64,000 nucleotides of DNA from Parasponia andersonii (lineage: Eukaryota; Streptophyta; Magnoliopsida; Rosales; Cannabaceae): assembly GCA_002914805.1 (NCBI GenBank), contig JXTB01000515.1, positions 146,134-210,133 on the forward strand. Reading direction: 5' to 3'. Positions 12,106 through 24,020 of this stretch are shown here, piece after piece. A program made the translations under genes and the position numbers. The first letter of the stretch is position 1; each line of letters opens with the position of its first letter. The notes under the pieces were generated by a model, which was not told the origin of the DNA, searched no databases, and saw only the letters and a list, made by a program, of their open reading frames with translations.

Positions 12106-13368
12106 TTTCTTCTTAAACCAAATTACTTTTTAAGATTATTAAATCAAATCTAATTTTCAAGAATTTGAGCTGTCATCTTTCGGGATTTCCATAGTTAGCC
12201 TTCTGCTTGTATTTCTAGCTTTCGTCTTTAAGAAGTACCCTCAAAGAATTCGATCCAAGTTTCGTTAGATCTCTCATTTTCATCCAAGTTCAACTTCTTT
12301 CTTTTTATATTTTCTTCGCACATTTTTATCATCTAAATTAAGGCCATGTTTGGATATATTTGCAAATTATAATTATTTTTAATATAATTTATTTGCTAGT
12401 TGATCTTTTACTGTAGTATTGTCAGATTGATATATTGTCGATTTAAAAAATTAGTAAGTTAAATTTGTTTTGGTTTTAATGGAAAGAGTTTTTCATATCA
12501 AATACCTTTGTTAAATATCTATTCTTCAAATTCTATATTTTCCAGTTATGTGTCTGGCATTTATAGTATATAATTGAGTAGTAAGTAGGAATCAAAGTTG
12601 ATAAATATAAAATGACCAATTAAGTAAATTTTGAAACTTTATTTTTCTTATATTAGTATTTCTATTTTATTATGTGATTATCTTAATTTTCTATTTAGCT
12701 ATTTATTTATTTTATTTATTTTTTTTATTTTCTGTCACTTTTTTATTATTAATTAAACTTCTTTGTAGGATCGACACTTTAATCTATATTGCAATAACAG
12801 TATCTATTTTGAACGTAGACATGAACGCACAAGAATTGGTTACTAATTCTATAATAGGCACTAAAATTGTATTAATCCTAAATTATCCAAACAATCGTAA
12901 ATACAACAAAATATAAATGAAAAAATAAGTAAAAGAAAATAAAGATGCAAAAGAAAATAAAATCAAAATCAAAATAAGATAACTAAATCAAGAAAAAAAA
13001 ATGTCTACGTCTAACTCAACCCCTCACTCGTCTTGTTTTATCTCTCTTCCGCTATAACTAATTAACCAAACAATTATTAACAAAGTGTACTAAATTGTCT
13101 GCAAGCATCTTCCGTCATCAAGTAGACATTTTCCTCTAATTCAATTCGATTTAATCGCACAAAGACTAGAATTTAAATTTCACCATTCGACCCTAATAAA
13201 TTATAGGACTTTTACTTTTATAGAATAAAATGTGTCAACAGAAACCAGAAATTAAAATAAAGAAAAATTTTATAATGAGAAATTGAATAAGTACGACTAA
13301 AAAAAAATCGAAATTCATGAATTCAATTTTTGAGATTGTTAAATCAAATTAAATCACTACAAAATAAA
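12106..13368. other. AT-rich intergenic DNA
   Basis: No gene, RNA or terminal repeat is recognised. Short open frames here consist mostly of Phe, Leu, Ile and Tyr from T-rich DNA and are not credible genes. Confidence 0.5.
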
Positions 13369-14106
13369 ATTTTCTGAAGGCTTTTTAATATAAAAACTCT
13401 CTGAATTAAAAATAATTTAGTAAAATTAATTTTGAACTCAATTTTTAAGAGGAAAACCCCCGAAGGCCATCTAATATTAGTTATATTAAAAAAAAGGTCT
13501 TTTTGTTGTTTTTAATGATTAAGTCTCCATTTTTTTAATTTGTGGCTTTTAGATGTTATTATTATATTTTTGTTTTATGTTAATTCTTTCTAATCTTTTT
13601 TGTCCCATAAAATTGGAACGACAAAATATAAAGTTGGCAAATATGTTCCATAAAACTGACAATATATTCATAAACGTCTTTTTTTAGATATATTAATACA
13701 TTGATCAAAGTAAATCCATATTGGAACTATATGAAATTTTCTAATTTTACATCTGTCATGAACGAAAACGATAATCTAATACTTTTTTTTATTAAACAAT
13801 AATTTCTCTTTGTTTTCAATTTTATTCATAATGAGATGAGTACATTTTTGACAAGTGCTAATTAACGACATTATTAGATAGAAAAGAAAAGGATTAAAGT
13901 GAAACAAAAATCCAAGAATAAGGACCTAAAAGTCATAATTAAAAGAATGAAGACTTAACTGTAAATTAAAAAAATAGAAACATTTTTTTTTCTAATAGAG
14001 CTAACATTAGGGGACATTAGGGAGTTTTGGTCCAAAAAATTGAATTCGGAGTTAATTTACTAATTTATTTTGAGTTGAGAGGATTTTGTATTAAAAGCCT
14101 ATTCTT
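13369..14106. mobile_element. Non-autonomous inverted-repeat element (foldback or MULE/MITE-like)
   Basis: The two ends are long imperfect inverted repeats. The left arm (about 13369-13620) reads AAGGCTTTTTAATATAAAA inward; the right arm (about 13858-14106), reverse-complemented, reads TAGGCTTTTAATACAAAA and stays alignable for about 250 bases, through a block like TTAAGTCTTCATTCTTTTAA. The centre (about 13620-13858) has no coding frame. The structure fits a non-autonomous DNA transposon with long terminal inverted repeats. A target duplication could not be fixed because both flanks are A-rich. Its RNA would fold into a long hairpin. Confidence 0.55.
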
Positions 14107-15077
14107 AAAAAAAAAAAAATCACTTACTATTAAATATTAATTATTCCCAAATAATGAATGACTTTTCTTTTTAAAGACTTTACGCTGAAAATCTGTATGT
14201 TCAATTCCTTATATTTTCTTCTAAATATAGATTGGATCATTTTCTCTAGAAGTATTCTTCCTTGAATTTGTAGGAGCTTTACTTGACATGAATTAAGAAT
14301 AATCTTCATAATTTTGGAGCAATGGAATTGTTAAATTTGATAAGATAAAAGTAATCCATCTCCCAAACTGGCAAAACAAATTCAACCACATCAAATTCAA
14401 TTTCAAATATGTTGAATTTTGAATTTAGCATTTCCATAGTAGCAAATTTCTCTATGAATTAGAAGTTTTGAACTTCTTCCTCCACGTGACTTTTATCAAA
14501 TATTGAATCTGACTCAAACAAATCATCTTCTTCATCTACAACGCTTAGAGTCCTAGATTGGATCCAACTAAACCAATTGAATAATTTGTCATCCATATGT
14601 TGTTGAATAGGAATCTCAAACAAACTCATCAAGTGGTTTAATTGTATGGCATTGTCAGATTCATTAACTTCCTTCAACGTAAGCACTAGGACATCTTCTT
14701 AGTTTGTTAACTAGTTGTCTCGGTATTCTGCCGTATCATTGAGTACTTGATGTATGCTCTTCTAGTGCTAGTCAACGAGATTTTAAAAGCCCTATGTCCA
14801 GTATTCTTGCCAGAATCAACAGGTTTAGGAAGGGTGTGGTTTTACTGCGACGGGTGATCTTTCTAATTAAAGCTTCTCAGATGTATCACATTCTTTTCGA
14901 GAGCTTGCATCTCCTCTTTTACCGTCCTCTTTTGCCGTAGTTTTTCAATTTGGGTACCTTTAAAGCCTCTGAATACGTTTTGGAGTTTCAGCATTTGATT
15001 AGTTAATAGTAAAAGCATGATCGAAGCGTGACAACCTATCATGCACGCTTAGAAACCCAGAAAGAAAAAAAATCCTA
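14107..15077. other. AT-rich DNA with one unassigned minus-strand frame (14686-14459)
   Basis: The frame at 14686-14459 (75 codons, beginning MLTLKEVNESDNAIQ) has an acidic C-terminal part with EEDDLFESDS, but I know no family for it and see no flanking exon. Nothing else in the stretch is supported. Confidence 0.3.
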
Positions 15078-15270
15078 CTCTCTCTCTCTCTCTCTCTCTC
15101 TCTACTTGTATTTTCTCCTAACAAAAAAGTCAGCGTCTCTCCTAACAAAAAAGTCAGCGTCGTCCTGCACTAAGACAAAGACAGAGAATGAGTTTTTCTT
15201 TTTCCTTTTCTAGCCTCATCTTCTTCCTTCTCCTCTCTGCTTTTTTTTTTCTTTTTTTTTTTTTCAGTTT
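15078..15270 (+). repeat. CT microsatellite, 24-bp duplication and T-rich tract
   Basis: A (CT)n run lies at about 15078-15103. It is followed by a direct duplication with a 24-base period: CTCCTAACAAAAAAGTCAGC starts at 15115 and 15139. Long T runs lie at 15240-15265. The arrangement resembles a plant 5' leader plus polypyrimidine tract, but no gene can be placed downstream. Confidence 0.6.
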
Positions 15271-16640
15271 AATAAGTCCAGATCTAGATCTGGTTTATAG
15301 TACCACTTTTTGTGAAGATTTTAGTCCAGTCCAGATTTTAAATATGAGATTCTTCTCAGATCTAAATTTGTTTAGTGGCTGAATTTTATTTTTATTTTGT
15401 TTTCTACAGATATGGATCTTAATTGATACTGACCTCATATAGTCTATCCCGCCTAGAATGCAGTCAAGAGCAAATGTTGAAGGTAATCGATTGCTGATGG
15501 TTCTTATTATCTCTTTCTCTTAAAGAATTAGAGTAACTCACACTTTTGTTCGTAGTTGTGTTTGTGATCCATTCTTCGTCTTCTTTCTTTGAGAAGTTTG
15601 AAATTATAATTTTTATGTTTATATTATAATTTGAAACTTTTACTTCTATTAATGATATTTCTTTGTGAAGCCTTTTTATATTTTAAAAAAAAGTGTGACA
15701 ACCTATCATAGATTGTGATATGGGATGTAGAGTGCAATATTTATTTCCCATTTCTAAGAGCAATAGGAACATCCAAAATTAACATTTGAGACCTTAGTTT
15801 GTGGATGGAGATTGTTATCTAGAGTCATATTATCGGTTCTCCTCCTGTAGATCAGACTCTTGGTGAGTAGACCATAGTTAAGAGGGTCCATTACTTGATA
15901 ATTCTTTTTTCTTGAATAGAAACAAAGTTTTGGTTCAGTGACAGAATGCAATCGTCCCCTTGTCTTCGAGTTTCATTTGTCAATAACAGAGATAGAAACT
16001 GGGTCAAGTAAGCCAGCCCATCCCATATTTGATATGCAAATACAGGTTTTGCATTTGGCCTAGACCCGACTCGCATAAAATGCGGGTTGGCTCGGTCCGA
16101 CCTCTATTCTTATAAAGGAGCCCAACATGGCTTATAAGCCCAACTCACATTTCATGTAGACCTAAGCGGAATATTTTATGTAGACATAAATGAGTCTTGC
16201 CTATCTAAACTTTTAAATTTTATTGAGCATTATTATTTAATAGAGATTATATTATTCCTTTATTTTATTTTAAAATTTGAATAAATGAAAAAAATATATA
16301 AAAACAAGTAAAAAAATTACATTAAAAATATATAAATAAAAATATTTAATTAATAATATTTTTAATTTTTAATTAAAAATATATTTAAAATTATACATAA
16401 AAATAACTAAATGTGGGCTCACATAAATATAGACAGAGCTAATAAATCTGTTATTAAGATATAGGCAGAGCTAATAGGTCTGTTGTTGTGGCCCAACTTA
16501 GTCCCTCCGATATGTACCAAGCCATCCCAAACCCGCATTAATATATTGGGCGTCCTAAGCTCAAGCCCGTATTAGCTGTCTAACAGATTTCACAACAATT
16601 GAATTGAATACAGAAACAGAATTGAAACTTGTTTGCTTAA
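15271..16640. other. Gene-free stretch
   Basis: AT-rich sequence. The part at about 16030-16160 and 16430-16600 is richer in GC and repeats words such as CCCAACT and CCCGCA, typical of dispersed plant repeats, but I cannot name the family. No coding region is supported. Confidence 0.4.
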
Positions 16641-16649
16641 CTTGTCCGC

Positions 16650-17000
16650 TTTTTTATGTCAGGTTCAGCAAAGTAGAGTTGTCCCTGAATCTAGCAATAT
16701 CAATCATCCTCCTAGAAGAAAGATCCTGAAACTCATATGAAGACGGAGAAAATTTAGCCAAAAAGTGAGGATCCTGAGACAATTTACTAACAAACATGAG
16801 ATTGCAGGAAATATAAGAAACATGGAGGGCATATTTTAGTGTTTTAATGGAGAAATACATCACTGAACCAGTCCCTGGGATTGTAGAAAGAGAGAACCAT
16901 ATGCAATTTTAATCTTAGAATTTCCAGCACAAGGAATACAAGTGTTAAAAAACAAAAGAAAAAAACAAATGGAGGCAACCAGGCATATGATCTGAAACGT
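16650..17000 (-). pseudogene. Ty1/copia fragment (protease to pre-integrase region)
   Basis: On the minus strand the frame 16863-16654 reads IKTLKYALHVSYISCNLM, then SKLSQDPHFLAKFSPSSYEF and FQDLSSRRMID. This is the conserved linker between the copia protease and the GAG-pre-integrase domain (family pattern: L[19 protein letters not shown]). Just upstream, in another frame (about 16920-16865), is a block with STIPGTGSV, so a single-base frameshift separates them. No RT, integrase core or LTR was found around it, so it is a short isolated fragment. Confidence 0.6.
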
Positions 17001-17484
17001 TCCGGAACTAATAATCTAAAGGGCATTTGAACAGTACCCTTGCGGGCTAAGAATAAAGGTGAACCATAAGCAAGCGGTTTATGCAAACGGTCTAGCCGTT
17101 CCTTACTGAAAAAGAACAGCTCAGGCTTTGATATACTCGAATCATCAAATGAAACAAAACGACCTTTTTGACTCTTTGTCCTGTCGGCGAGGCTTTCTTT
17201 TTGCTGACTTTCTATGTAATTTTTAGCATGCCTCCGTTATAAGACGACATTTATTGCAGTAGTCACGCCATACTGTGTCACCACGTCATATTGGTCGACG
17301 ATTTCCACTGTTAAATCAGTTAAACTAAGGCCGAACTTCCATTATACCCAAGCTTCCATGAAAACACTTTAATACGTATACAAGTACACATTGTTGGAAA
17401 ATTTGGCCAAGTCAAGTAACATTTAAAAGGCTTTAGTTTCGTATCATTGTATATCTACACAATAAACAACCATATTGAGTATGG
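17001..17484. other. No feature recognised
   Basis: Mixed-composition intergenic DNA between the copia fragment and the Ty3 5' LTR. A target-site duplication for the neighbouring Ty3 element could not be established. Confidence 0.4.
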
Positions 17485-18142
17485 TATTATGCTCGCTCAT
17501 TTGGCTCCCTAAAATCCGAATATTGATACCACATGGCCCTAAGATCCTCTATATATACTACTCACTTAAGAGGATAGGAGAGGGCCATAGAACGTAGTAG
17601 ACACTTCTAGAATGATCAAGAGAGGTCTTGGTCATGCTATAAGTCTCTAGCTAACACTACTAAGTCCTAGAAGGATCTAGATAAGGCAAAATGATACTAG
17701 ATGGGTTGAGATGGTCCTAATAGCTCCTAGAATGACTTGGAAGAACCAAGATCGTAGGTGAACTTCTTGGAATGATCTAAACTATACTTATTTTAGATTT
17801 CTCTTTGTAAATATCTTTATAGATATCACTACTTTATTTAGAAAGATTCTAGACGCTTTTGTAAAATCATGCCACTTGGCACAATCATATTCCTTGGTTG
17901 GTTTAGGCTTTGCCTATACAAAGGACTCCCTTGGTTCTTTTATACATAAGTCCCATTTGTGAGAGTTGTAAGCATTCTAAGAGTAATACAAAGTTTTCAT
18001 TCACTCAAACTCTCTTATTCTTCGCCACTTTGTCTCATAGCTTACTCTAATTCCCTTTCTTGAGCATTGGTGGGCTAACTTAATGAAACAGATCGTATTA
18101 AGTACTGCATGATTGTCTAGTCTAAGGCTAGGGTTATGACAG
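17485..18142 (+). repeat. 5' LTR of the tandem Ty3 element
   Basis: Begins TATTATGCTCGCTCATTTGG and ends just before the primer-binding site at 18145. It aligns throughout with 22797-23455. A TATA-like CCTATACAAAGGACTCC lies at about 17910, where the other copy has the better TATATAAA. A first base pair TG would be expected; both copies have TA, so either the family start is mutated or the true border is 1-2 bases off. Confidence 0.75.
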
Positions 18143-18144
18143 TG

Positions 18145-18156
18145 TGATATTAGAGC
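18145..18156 (+). promoter_or_regulatory. Degenerate primer-binding site (initiator tRNA-Met type)
   Basis: TGATATTAGAGC stands in the exact position where the second copy has TGGTATCAGAGC, the standard plant initiator tRNA-Met primer site. Two substitutions suggest the first copy could no longer prime. Confidence 0.65.
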
Positions 18157-18199
18157 TTTGGTTGCTCATTATATCTTGGTGGTCCCATTGTCTCTATAT

Positions 18200-19560
18200 A
18201 AAAACTATGATTACAACTCCCGACCCCGTTGAATTTGGTGTTTCCGAACATGGGTGTGATGAAGGGAAGAAGGGTACTACCCACGATAAGTCGAAGGATG
18301 TAGTGACTAGCTTGGAGGCTAGAGGTCCCAACTAGAGTCCAACTTGGGCACAGTACGCAAGCAAGTAGACGAACTAGATGGGCATTGCGACAGTTTGGAG
18401 ACCAAGGATGTGGAGATCCATAGCGGTATTAAAGATGTGCTTGGTTGGCTAGAGGTCGACTTAAGGCACGAGATTGAGTCCCTTCATTCAGAGATTGCCA
18501 AGGTACGAGATATCTTCTAAAGAGAACTCACTAATGTTTTACTTAGAGTAGACGGGATGAGTGAAAATCTTGCTTTGTACAAGCGAATGGTGGCCATAGG
18601 GGTGACCACCACTGTAGCCATTGAGGCAAAAAAGGTTGAGGTGTCTAGACCAAAGACCTTCAATAGTACTCGAAATACTCGGAAAGTTGAGAATTTCCTA
18701 TGAGGACTCGAGCAATACTTTGAGATTGCCGATGTGACGGATGATACCAGTAAAATTCGTAATACTACCTCATATCTAATCAACACTACTATGCTATGGT
18801 GGAGGCGGAGACAAAGGGAGATACAATGAGGAGTGTATACCATAGCCATCTTTGATGACTTTAAGAGAGAGCTAAAGAGGCAATTATTCAACAAGAATGC
18901 TGAAGAGGAGGCGAGAGGCCATCTTCCCCGTCTCAAGCAATCTGATAATGTTAGAGACTACGTGAAAGAATTTACTATATTCTTGCTCGATATCCCTAAC
19001 ACTTCAAACAAAGATGCCTTATTCTTGTTTATGGATGGCCTTCAAAATTGGGTGAAGTTAGAGCTCAAATGCCATGGTGTCCAATACTTAGCTGATGTAA
19101 TTGCTATAGTTGAGAGCTTTGTTGATTACTATACTAACAAAGACCCCTCTAAGCAAAAGACAAGAATCATAGTGGAGTAAAGAGTGGGGAAGCGCAAATA
19201 AAGGGAGGAAAATGGAACAAAGATAGTTCTTCCTACAGGCACGAGGACAAGGGCAAGGAGAAAGAACACAGTGCCTGTAGTCAAGAGTCAAGTGCTTCCT
19301 CTGTGATGGGCCACATTAAGTACACGAGTGCCCCAAGAAGAAAGCTCTCAATGCCTCAATCGCCTCCGAGCCAAGCCAAAAAAGAGGTGATAGAGAAGAT
19401 GGTGCTGCACTTGTTGGTTCCTTACAACTCCTTAGTGCCTTGCAATTAACCTTTAAGTCACAAGCTAAAGGCTTACTCTTTGTAGATGAAACAATCAATG
19501 GCAAGGCAACCAAAGCCTTGGTTGACACAAGCGCATCTCACAACTTCATCTCTGTTTAGG
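18200..19560 (+). pseudogene. Ty3 gag with zinc knuckle
   Basis: The gag opens with PDPVEFGVSEHGCDEGKK (18210-18265) and breaks at about 18330 by an indel. A capsid-like open run, 18833-19180, contains LKRQLFNKNAEEEARGHL and the helix MDGLQNWVKLELKCHGV, matching the plant Retrotrans_gag pattern. A CCHC knuckle, CFLCDGPHxVHEC, lies at 19293-19331 with all four zinc ligands kept but a stop codon inside. Gag would package element RNA; here it is inactive. Confidence 0.7.
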
Positions 19561-22500
19561 AAGCTAAGTGGTTGGGCCTGTCGATGACCAATGGAGGAGG
19601 CTCTCTCAAAGTGGTAAACTCAGTAACACTCCCCATCCATGGGGTTACTCATAGTGTCAAGGCTAGCTTTGGTGTATGGGCTGGCTAACTTGATTTGTCC
19701 ATAGTGCCAATGGACGACTTTGCGATGGTGCTTAGTTTAGAATTCCTTGATGTAGTGCGGGCATTCTCTGTTCCCTTTGCCAACTCTATGTGCATCATGG
19801 ATAGTGAAAAGGCTTATGTGGTACTAGTGGAGCGGTCCACGAAAGTGTGAAACAAAGTACTCTGTGGATTTTAATTCAAGAAGGGTTTAAGAAAGGAGGA
19901 GGAGAGTTGCTTGACCATCCTCAAGGAGTATGATGATGAAGAGTTGGAACCTCAAAGGATTTGCCAATGAAGGTACAAGTTGTCTTGGATGAATTCCAAG
20001 ATGTGATGCCCGATGCCCTGCCAAATATACTCCCACCTAAAAAGGAAGTGGATCATGAAATTGAACTTGAGTGAAGCACGAGGTCAATGGAAATGAGTCC
20101 CTATCGAATGACCTCTTCAGAGTTAGCAGAATTCCAGAAACTACTAAAGGAGTTGCTTGATACAGGTTTCATTAGTCCCTCCAAAGCTCTTTCAGTGCCC
20201 AGTGTTGTTCTAGAGAAATAAGATGGCTCTCTAATGATGTGAATTAACTACCGGGCCCTTAAAAAGATGACGGTAAAGAATAAGTACCCCATCCCACTTA
20301 TTGCCAACTTCTTCGATTAACTTGGAAACCCTAGATACTTTTCAAAGCTTGATCTGCATTTGGGGTACTACAAATTATGCATAGTAGAGGGAGGTGAGCC
20401 TAAGAACATATGCATGATAAGGTATGGTCCTTACGAGTTCTTAGTCATACCATTTAGACTTATCAATGCACCTGCTACCTTCTGTACTCTCATGAATAAG
20501 CTATTCCATCTCTACCTCGATCAGTTCATAGTAGTCTATCTTGATGATATAGTCATCTATAGCAAGACCATGAAAGAGTACCTAGAACATTTGAGAAGGT
20601 GTTCGAGGTCTTAAGGGAGAACTAACTATTCATCAAGAAGAAAAAATGCACTTTCGTCCAAGAAGAAGTGATATTCCTAGAGCATAAGATAAAAGATGGT
20701 AAGCTTATGATGGATGAGACCCAGATGCAAGCCATCCAAGAGTGAGAACCTCCCACTAAAGTGCCAGAGTTGAGATCTTTCCTCGAACTTGTGAACTACT
20801 ACACACAGTTCATTAAGTCCTACTCAGCGAGAGCATCCTCACTTACTAACTTGCTCAAGAAGAACAAGTCTTGGAAGTAGACACCTAAGTGCCAAGCCTC
20901 ATTCGAAGACTTGAAGAGGGTAGTAAGTGAATAGCTAGTTCTTAGCTTGCTGACCACTCTAAGGCGTATGAGCTCTATATAGATGCCTCCGACTTTACTA
21001 TTAGTGGTGTACTAATACAAGAAGGGTATCCTATCTCTTACAAAAACCACAAGCTCAATGACACCGAGAGATACTATATGGCGCCAAAAAAAGAAGATGA
21101 CTGCCATCATCCATTACTTAAAGTTGTAGTGGCAGTACTATTTAGGTACTCATTTCACGATCATGACCGATAACGTAGCCACAAGCTACTTTTAAACTCA
21201 GAAGAAGTTGAGTCCTAAACAAGCTCGGTGGTAAGACTTCTTAGCAGAATTTGACTATAGGCTTTAATAGAAGCCTGGGAAGACCAATGTGGTGGCAGAT
21301 GCTCTATATAGAAAGACGGAGCTAGCCGTCTTAAGCAGGCCTGATAGCACCTTGATGGAGAAAATCAAGGAAGGACTAGAACACGATATTCTTACAAAGA
21401 ACCTATTGCCTCTAGTGAAAGAAGGAAAGACGAGACACTTTTTGTTAAGCAACAGACTTCTCTACACCAAAGGCAATTGACTCAACATGCCTAAGTGGGG
21501 AAACTTAAGAAAAGAGCTTATAAAAGAGTGCCATGATTCTTTTTGGATGGGTCACCCAGATTAGAAATACTCTTGCTCTTATCAAAGCTATCTACTATTG
21601 GCCCAAGTTGAGGGATGATGTTAAGGTCTATATTCGAACTTGTCTTGTGTGCTAATAAGACAAGGTGGAGCAACAAATACTAGACGAATTGTTGGAACCT
21701 CTTCTTATTCTTGAGAGGCCATGGGAGAGTGTCTCCATGAATTTTATAACAAGCCTACCTAAGTCAAAGAGCTTTGGTAGCATTATAGTAGCGGTTGATC
21801 GCTTTAGTAAGTATACTACCTTCATATTGGCTTCACCTAATTGCCCCACCGATAAGACCGTATGACTCTTTATGAAGCATATTGTAAAAGTTTGGGAAGT
21901 CCTGTCAAACATTGTAAGCGATCGTGACCCCTGATTTACTAGAAGGTTTTGGACAGAATTGTTCAAGTTGATGAATTCAGATTTGAACTTTTCTACTAAC
22001 TTTCACACCCAAAATGATGGCTAGACAGAGAAGATGACGTCTTGCTAGAGTTATACTTAAGGTACTTTATGAGTGCCAACCAAAAAGATTAGGCAAAATT
22101 ACTTGATGTAGCCAAATTTTCCTTTAACCTCCAGAAGAGCGAGTCTATGGGCAAGAGTCCCTTTGAGATAGTCATGAGTCAACAACTTATGACTCCATAT
22201 GCCTCAGCAACAAGTTACTATAAGAAGAGTCTTGCAACATTCAAGTTTTCTATGGCATAGTATGAGTAAGTAGAGTTGGCTAGGACCTACTTGAACAAAG
22301 TTTCTAAAAGAATGAAGAAGTAGACCGACAAAAGGAGGAGGCACATTGAGTACCAAGAGGAGAATTTTTTCCATACGCCAACAATTTAAAACCTTAAGAA
22401 AGATATGTAAAGGGTTGGTGCGCAGATATAAAAGTCCATTTCTGGTACTCAAATATGTGAGTAAGGTCTCTTATAAGCTTCAATTCCCCACCAAGTTAAA

Positions 22501-22750
22501 GATCTTCCCTATCTTTCATATTAATATGCTAAAACCATACTAAGGGATAAGTCCAAAAGGACTCCTACTACGGTGATAACCTCTTTTGAAAAAGGGGTAG
22601 AGTGTATTCTAGCCGATCGATTGATCCATCGATGTGGTGTACCTAATTATCGAGAATACCTAGGGAAGTGAAAGAATTTGCCCGAGGCCAAGACTAGCTG
22701 GGAGCATGAGGATGCCTTCTGGCAATTCAAAGACTATATCGAGTAATTCA
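19480..22750 (+). pseudogene. Ty3 pol: protease, RT, RNase H, integrase, chromodomain-like end
   Basis: Protease: ALVDTSASHNFI near 19518-19550, with D-T-S-A in place of D-T-G-A. Reverse transcriptase: KYPIPLIANFFD (about 20280-20320), DLHLGYYKL (about 20350), IPFRLINAPATFCTLMN (20450-20500) and an intact YLDD at 20537-20548. RNase H lies at about 20960-21270. The integrase core reads WESVSMNFITSLPKS and VDRFSKYTTF (about 21725-21830). The C-terminal block IFPIFHINMLKPY (22505-22540) is followed by a chromodomain-like tail with GVPNYREYLGK and SWEHEDAFWQFKDYIE (about 22635-22745). Stops and shifts occur in most domains. The tail places it among chromovirus elements, distinct from the element at 1232. 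Confidence 0.8.
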
Positions 22751-22785
22751 AGGTTGATGACGCGACGAAGACATCACGAACTTGA

Positions 22786-23455
22786 GTGGGGGAGGGTATT
22801 ACCTCCGCTCATTTGGCTTCATAAAATCCAAATATTGTTGTCCCATGGCTCTAAAATTCTTTATATATACTGCTCACCTAAGAGGATAGGGGAAGAAGGC
22901 CTTAGAATATGATGGATACTTCTAGAATAACCAAGAGAGTTTTTGGTCATACTAGAAAACTCTAATTGGCACTACTAAGTCCCAGAAGACTCTAGACAAG
23001 GCCGGATGGTACTAGATGAGTTGAGAGGGTCCCAGTAGCTCCTAAAATGACTTGGAAGAGCCAAGATGGTAGGTGAACCTCCTAGAAGGATCTAGGCCAC
23101 GCTTGTTCTAGATTTCTCCTTATAAATATCTTTATAGATATTACTATTTTATTTGAGAAGTTTTTAGACCCTTTTGTAAGATCATGCTACTTGGCATTAT
23201 CATAGCCTTTAGTTGGTTTAGACTTTGCCTATATAAAGGACTCCTTGGGTTGATTTGTATACAAGTCTCATTTGTGAGAGTTGTAAGCATTCTAAGAGTC
23301 ATACAAAGTTTTCATTCACTCAGAATCTCTTATTCTTCACCACTTTATCTCACAGTTACTCTAAGTCTCTTTCTTGAATATTAGTAGGCTAACTTAGTAC
23401 AATGGATCGTACTAAGTGTCACACGATTATTTAGTTTAATGCTAGGGTTATGATA
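22786..23455 (+). repeat. Polypurine tract and second LTR of the tandem Ty3 element
   Basis: A purine-rich GTGGGGGAGGG precedes the LTR, which starts at about 22797 (TATTACCTCCGCTCATTTGG). It has a good TATA box, TATATAAA at 23230-23237, and aligns along its length with 17485-18142. It is followed by the intact primer-binding site TGGTATCAGAGC at 23458, so this LTR serves as 3' LTR of the first unit and 5' LTR of the partial second unit. Confidence 0.75.
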
Positions 23456-23792
23456 TGTGGTATCAGAGCTTTGGTTGCTCGTTGTATCTTGGTGGTCCCA
23501 TTGTCTCTCTATGAAAACTATGATTGCAACTCCCGACCCCGTTGAATTTGGTGTTTCCGAACATGGGTGTGATGAAGGGAAGAAGGGTGCTACCCGCGAT
23601 AAGTCGAAGGATGTAGTGACTAGCTTGAAGGCTAGAGTGTCCCAACTAGAGTCTAACTTGGGCACGTTAGGCAAGCAAGTAGACGAACTAGATGGGCATT
23701 GCGACAGTTTGGAGACTGAGGATGTGGAGATCCATAGCAGCATCAAAGATGTGCTTGGTTGGCTAGAGGTCGACTTAAGGCACGAGATTGAG
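23456..23792 (+). pseudogene. Second, truncated internal region: PBS and gag N-terminus
   Basis: Primer site TGGTATCAGAGC (23458-23469) is followed by a gag start with PDPVEFGVSEHGCDEGKK and a coiled-coil-like segment containing KARVSQLESNLGTLGKQ. The reading frame is open to the breakpoint, whereas the homologous part of the first copy (18200-18478) is frameshifted, so this copy is the better preserved. Homology ends abruptly after GAGATTGAG at 23792; the frame then runs by chance into unrelated DNA. Confidence 0.75.
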
Positions 23793-23798
23793 AATATA

Positions 23799-23867
23799 GA
23801 AAGTTCATATTCATTAATTGATCATTATATATGAATTGATCTTAATCCGTAGTAAATATGAACTTTC
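23799..23867. repeat. Short inverted repeat next to the Ty3 breakpoint
   Basis: GAAAGTTCATATT (23799-23811) and its reverse complement AATATGAACTTTC (23855-23867) form a perfect 13-base stem with a 43-base loop, only 6 bases past the end of the Ty3 homology. It may be a tiny MITE or a hairpin linked to the breakpoint. Confidence 0.55.
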
Positions 23868-23960
23868 GGTTGTTGTGTTATGTTTTTTTTATTTATATAA
23901 GTGATTTCTATTATAATAACGGACCAATATCTTAGTATTTTTGGGATGTAATGTTTCAAA

Positions 23961-24020
23961 TGGTTGTGTGAACTTATTTCACGTATATAGTGGTTGTGTG
24001 AACTTATTTCACATATGTAG
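23961..24020. repeat. 30-bp direct tandem duplication
   Basis: TGGTTGTGTGAACTTATTTC starts at 23961 and 23991; the two 30-base units differ at only a few positions. No function is apparent. The remainder of 23868-24480 is AT-rich without a recognised feature. Confidence 0.75.

Larger units (their letters stand above)
17485..23792 (+). mobile_element. Ty3/gypsy chromovirus in tandem form: LTR-internal-LTR-partial internal
   Basis: Two LTRs of about 658 bases (17485-18142 and 22797-23455) flank a full internal region. After the second LTR the internal region starts again, with an intact primer-binding site (TGGTATCAGAGC, 23458-23469) and the first part of gag, and homology stops at 23792. That gives LTR-INT-LTR-INT'. 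A second LTR followed by its own internal region cannot come from one simple insertion; unequal recombination between LTRs of two copies, or tandem integration, is the usual explanation. Coding capacity is destroyed by stops in the first internal region, while the partial second gag is still open. Confidence 0.8.

Noticed and set aside
12674-12916. 80-codon frame rich in Phe, Leu and Ile
   Set aside because: It is a reading of T-rich intergenic DNA, not a membrane protein with any supporting context.
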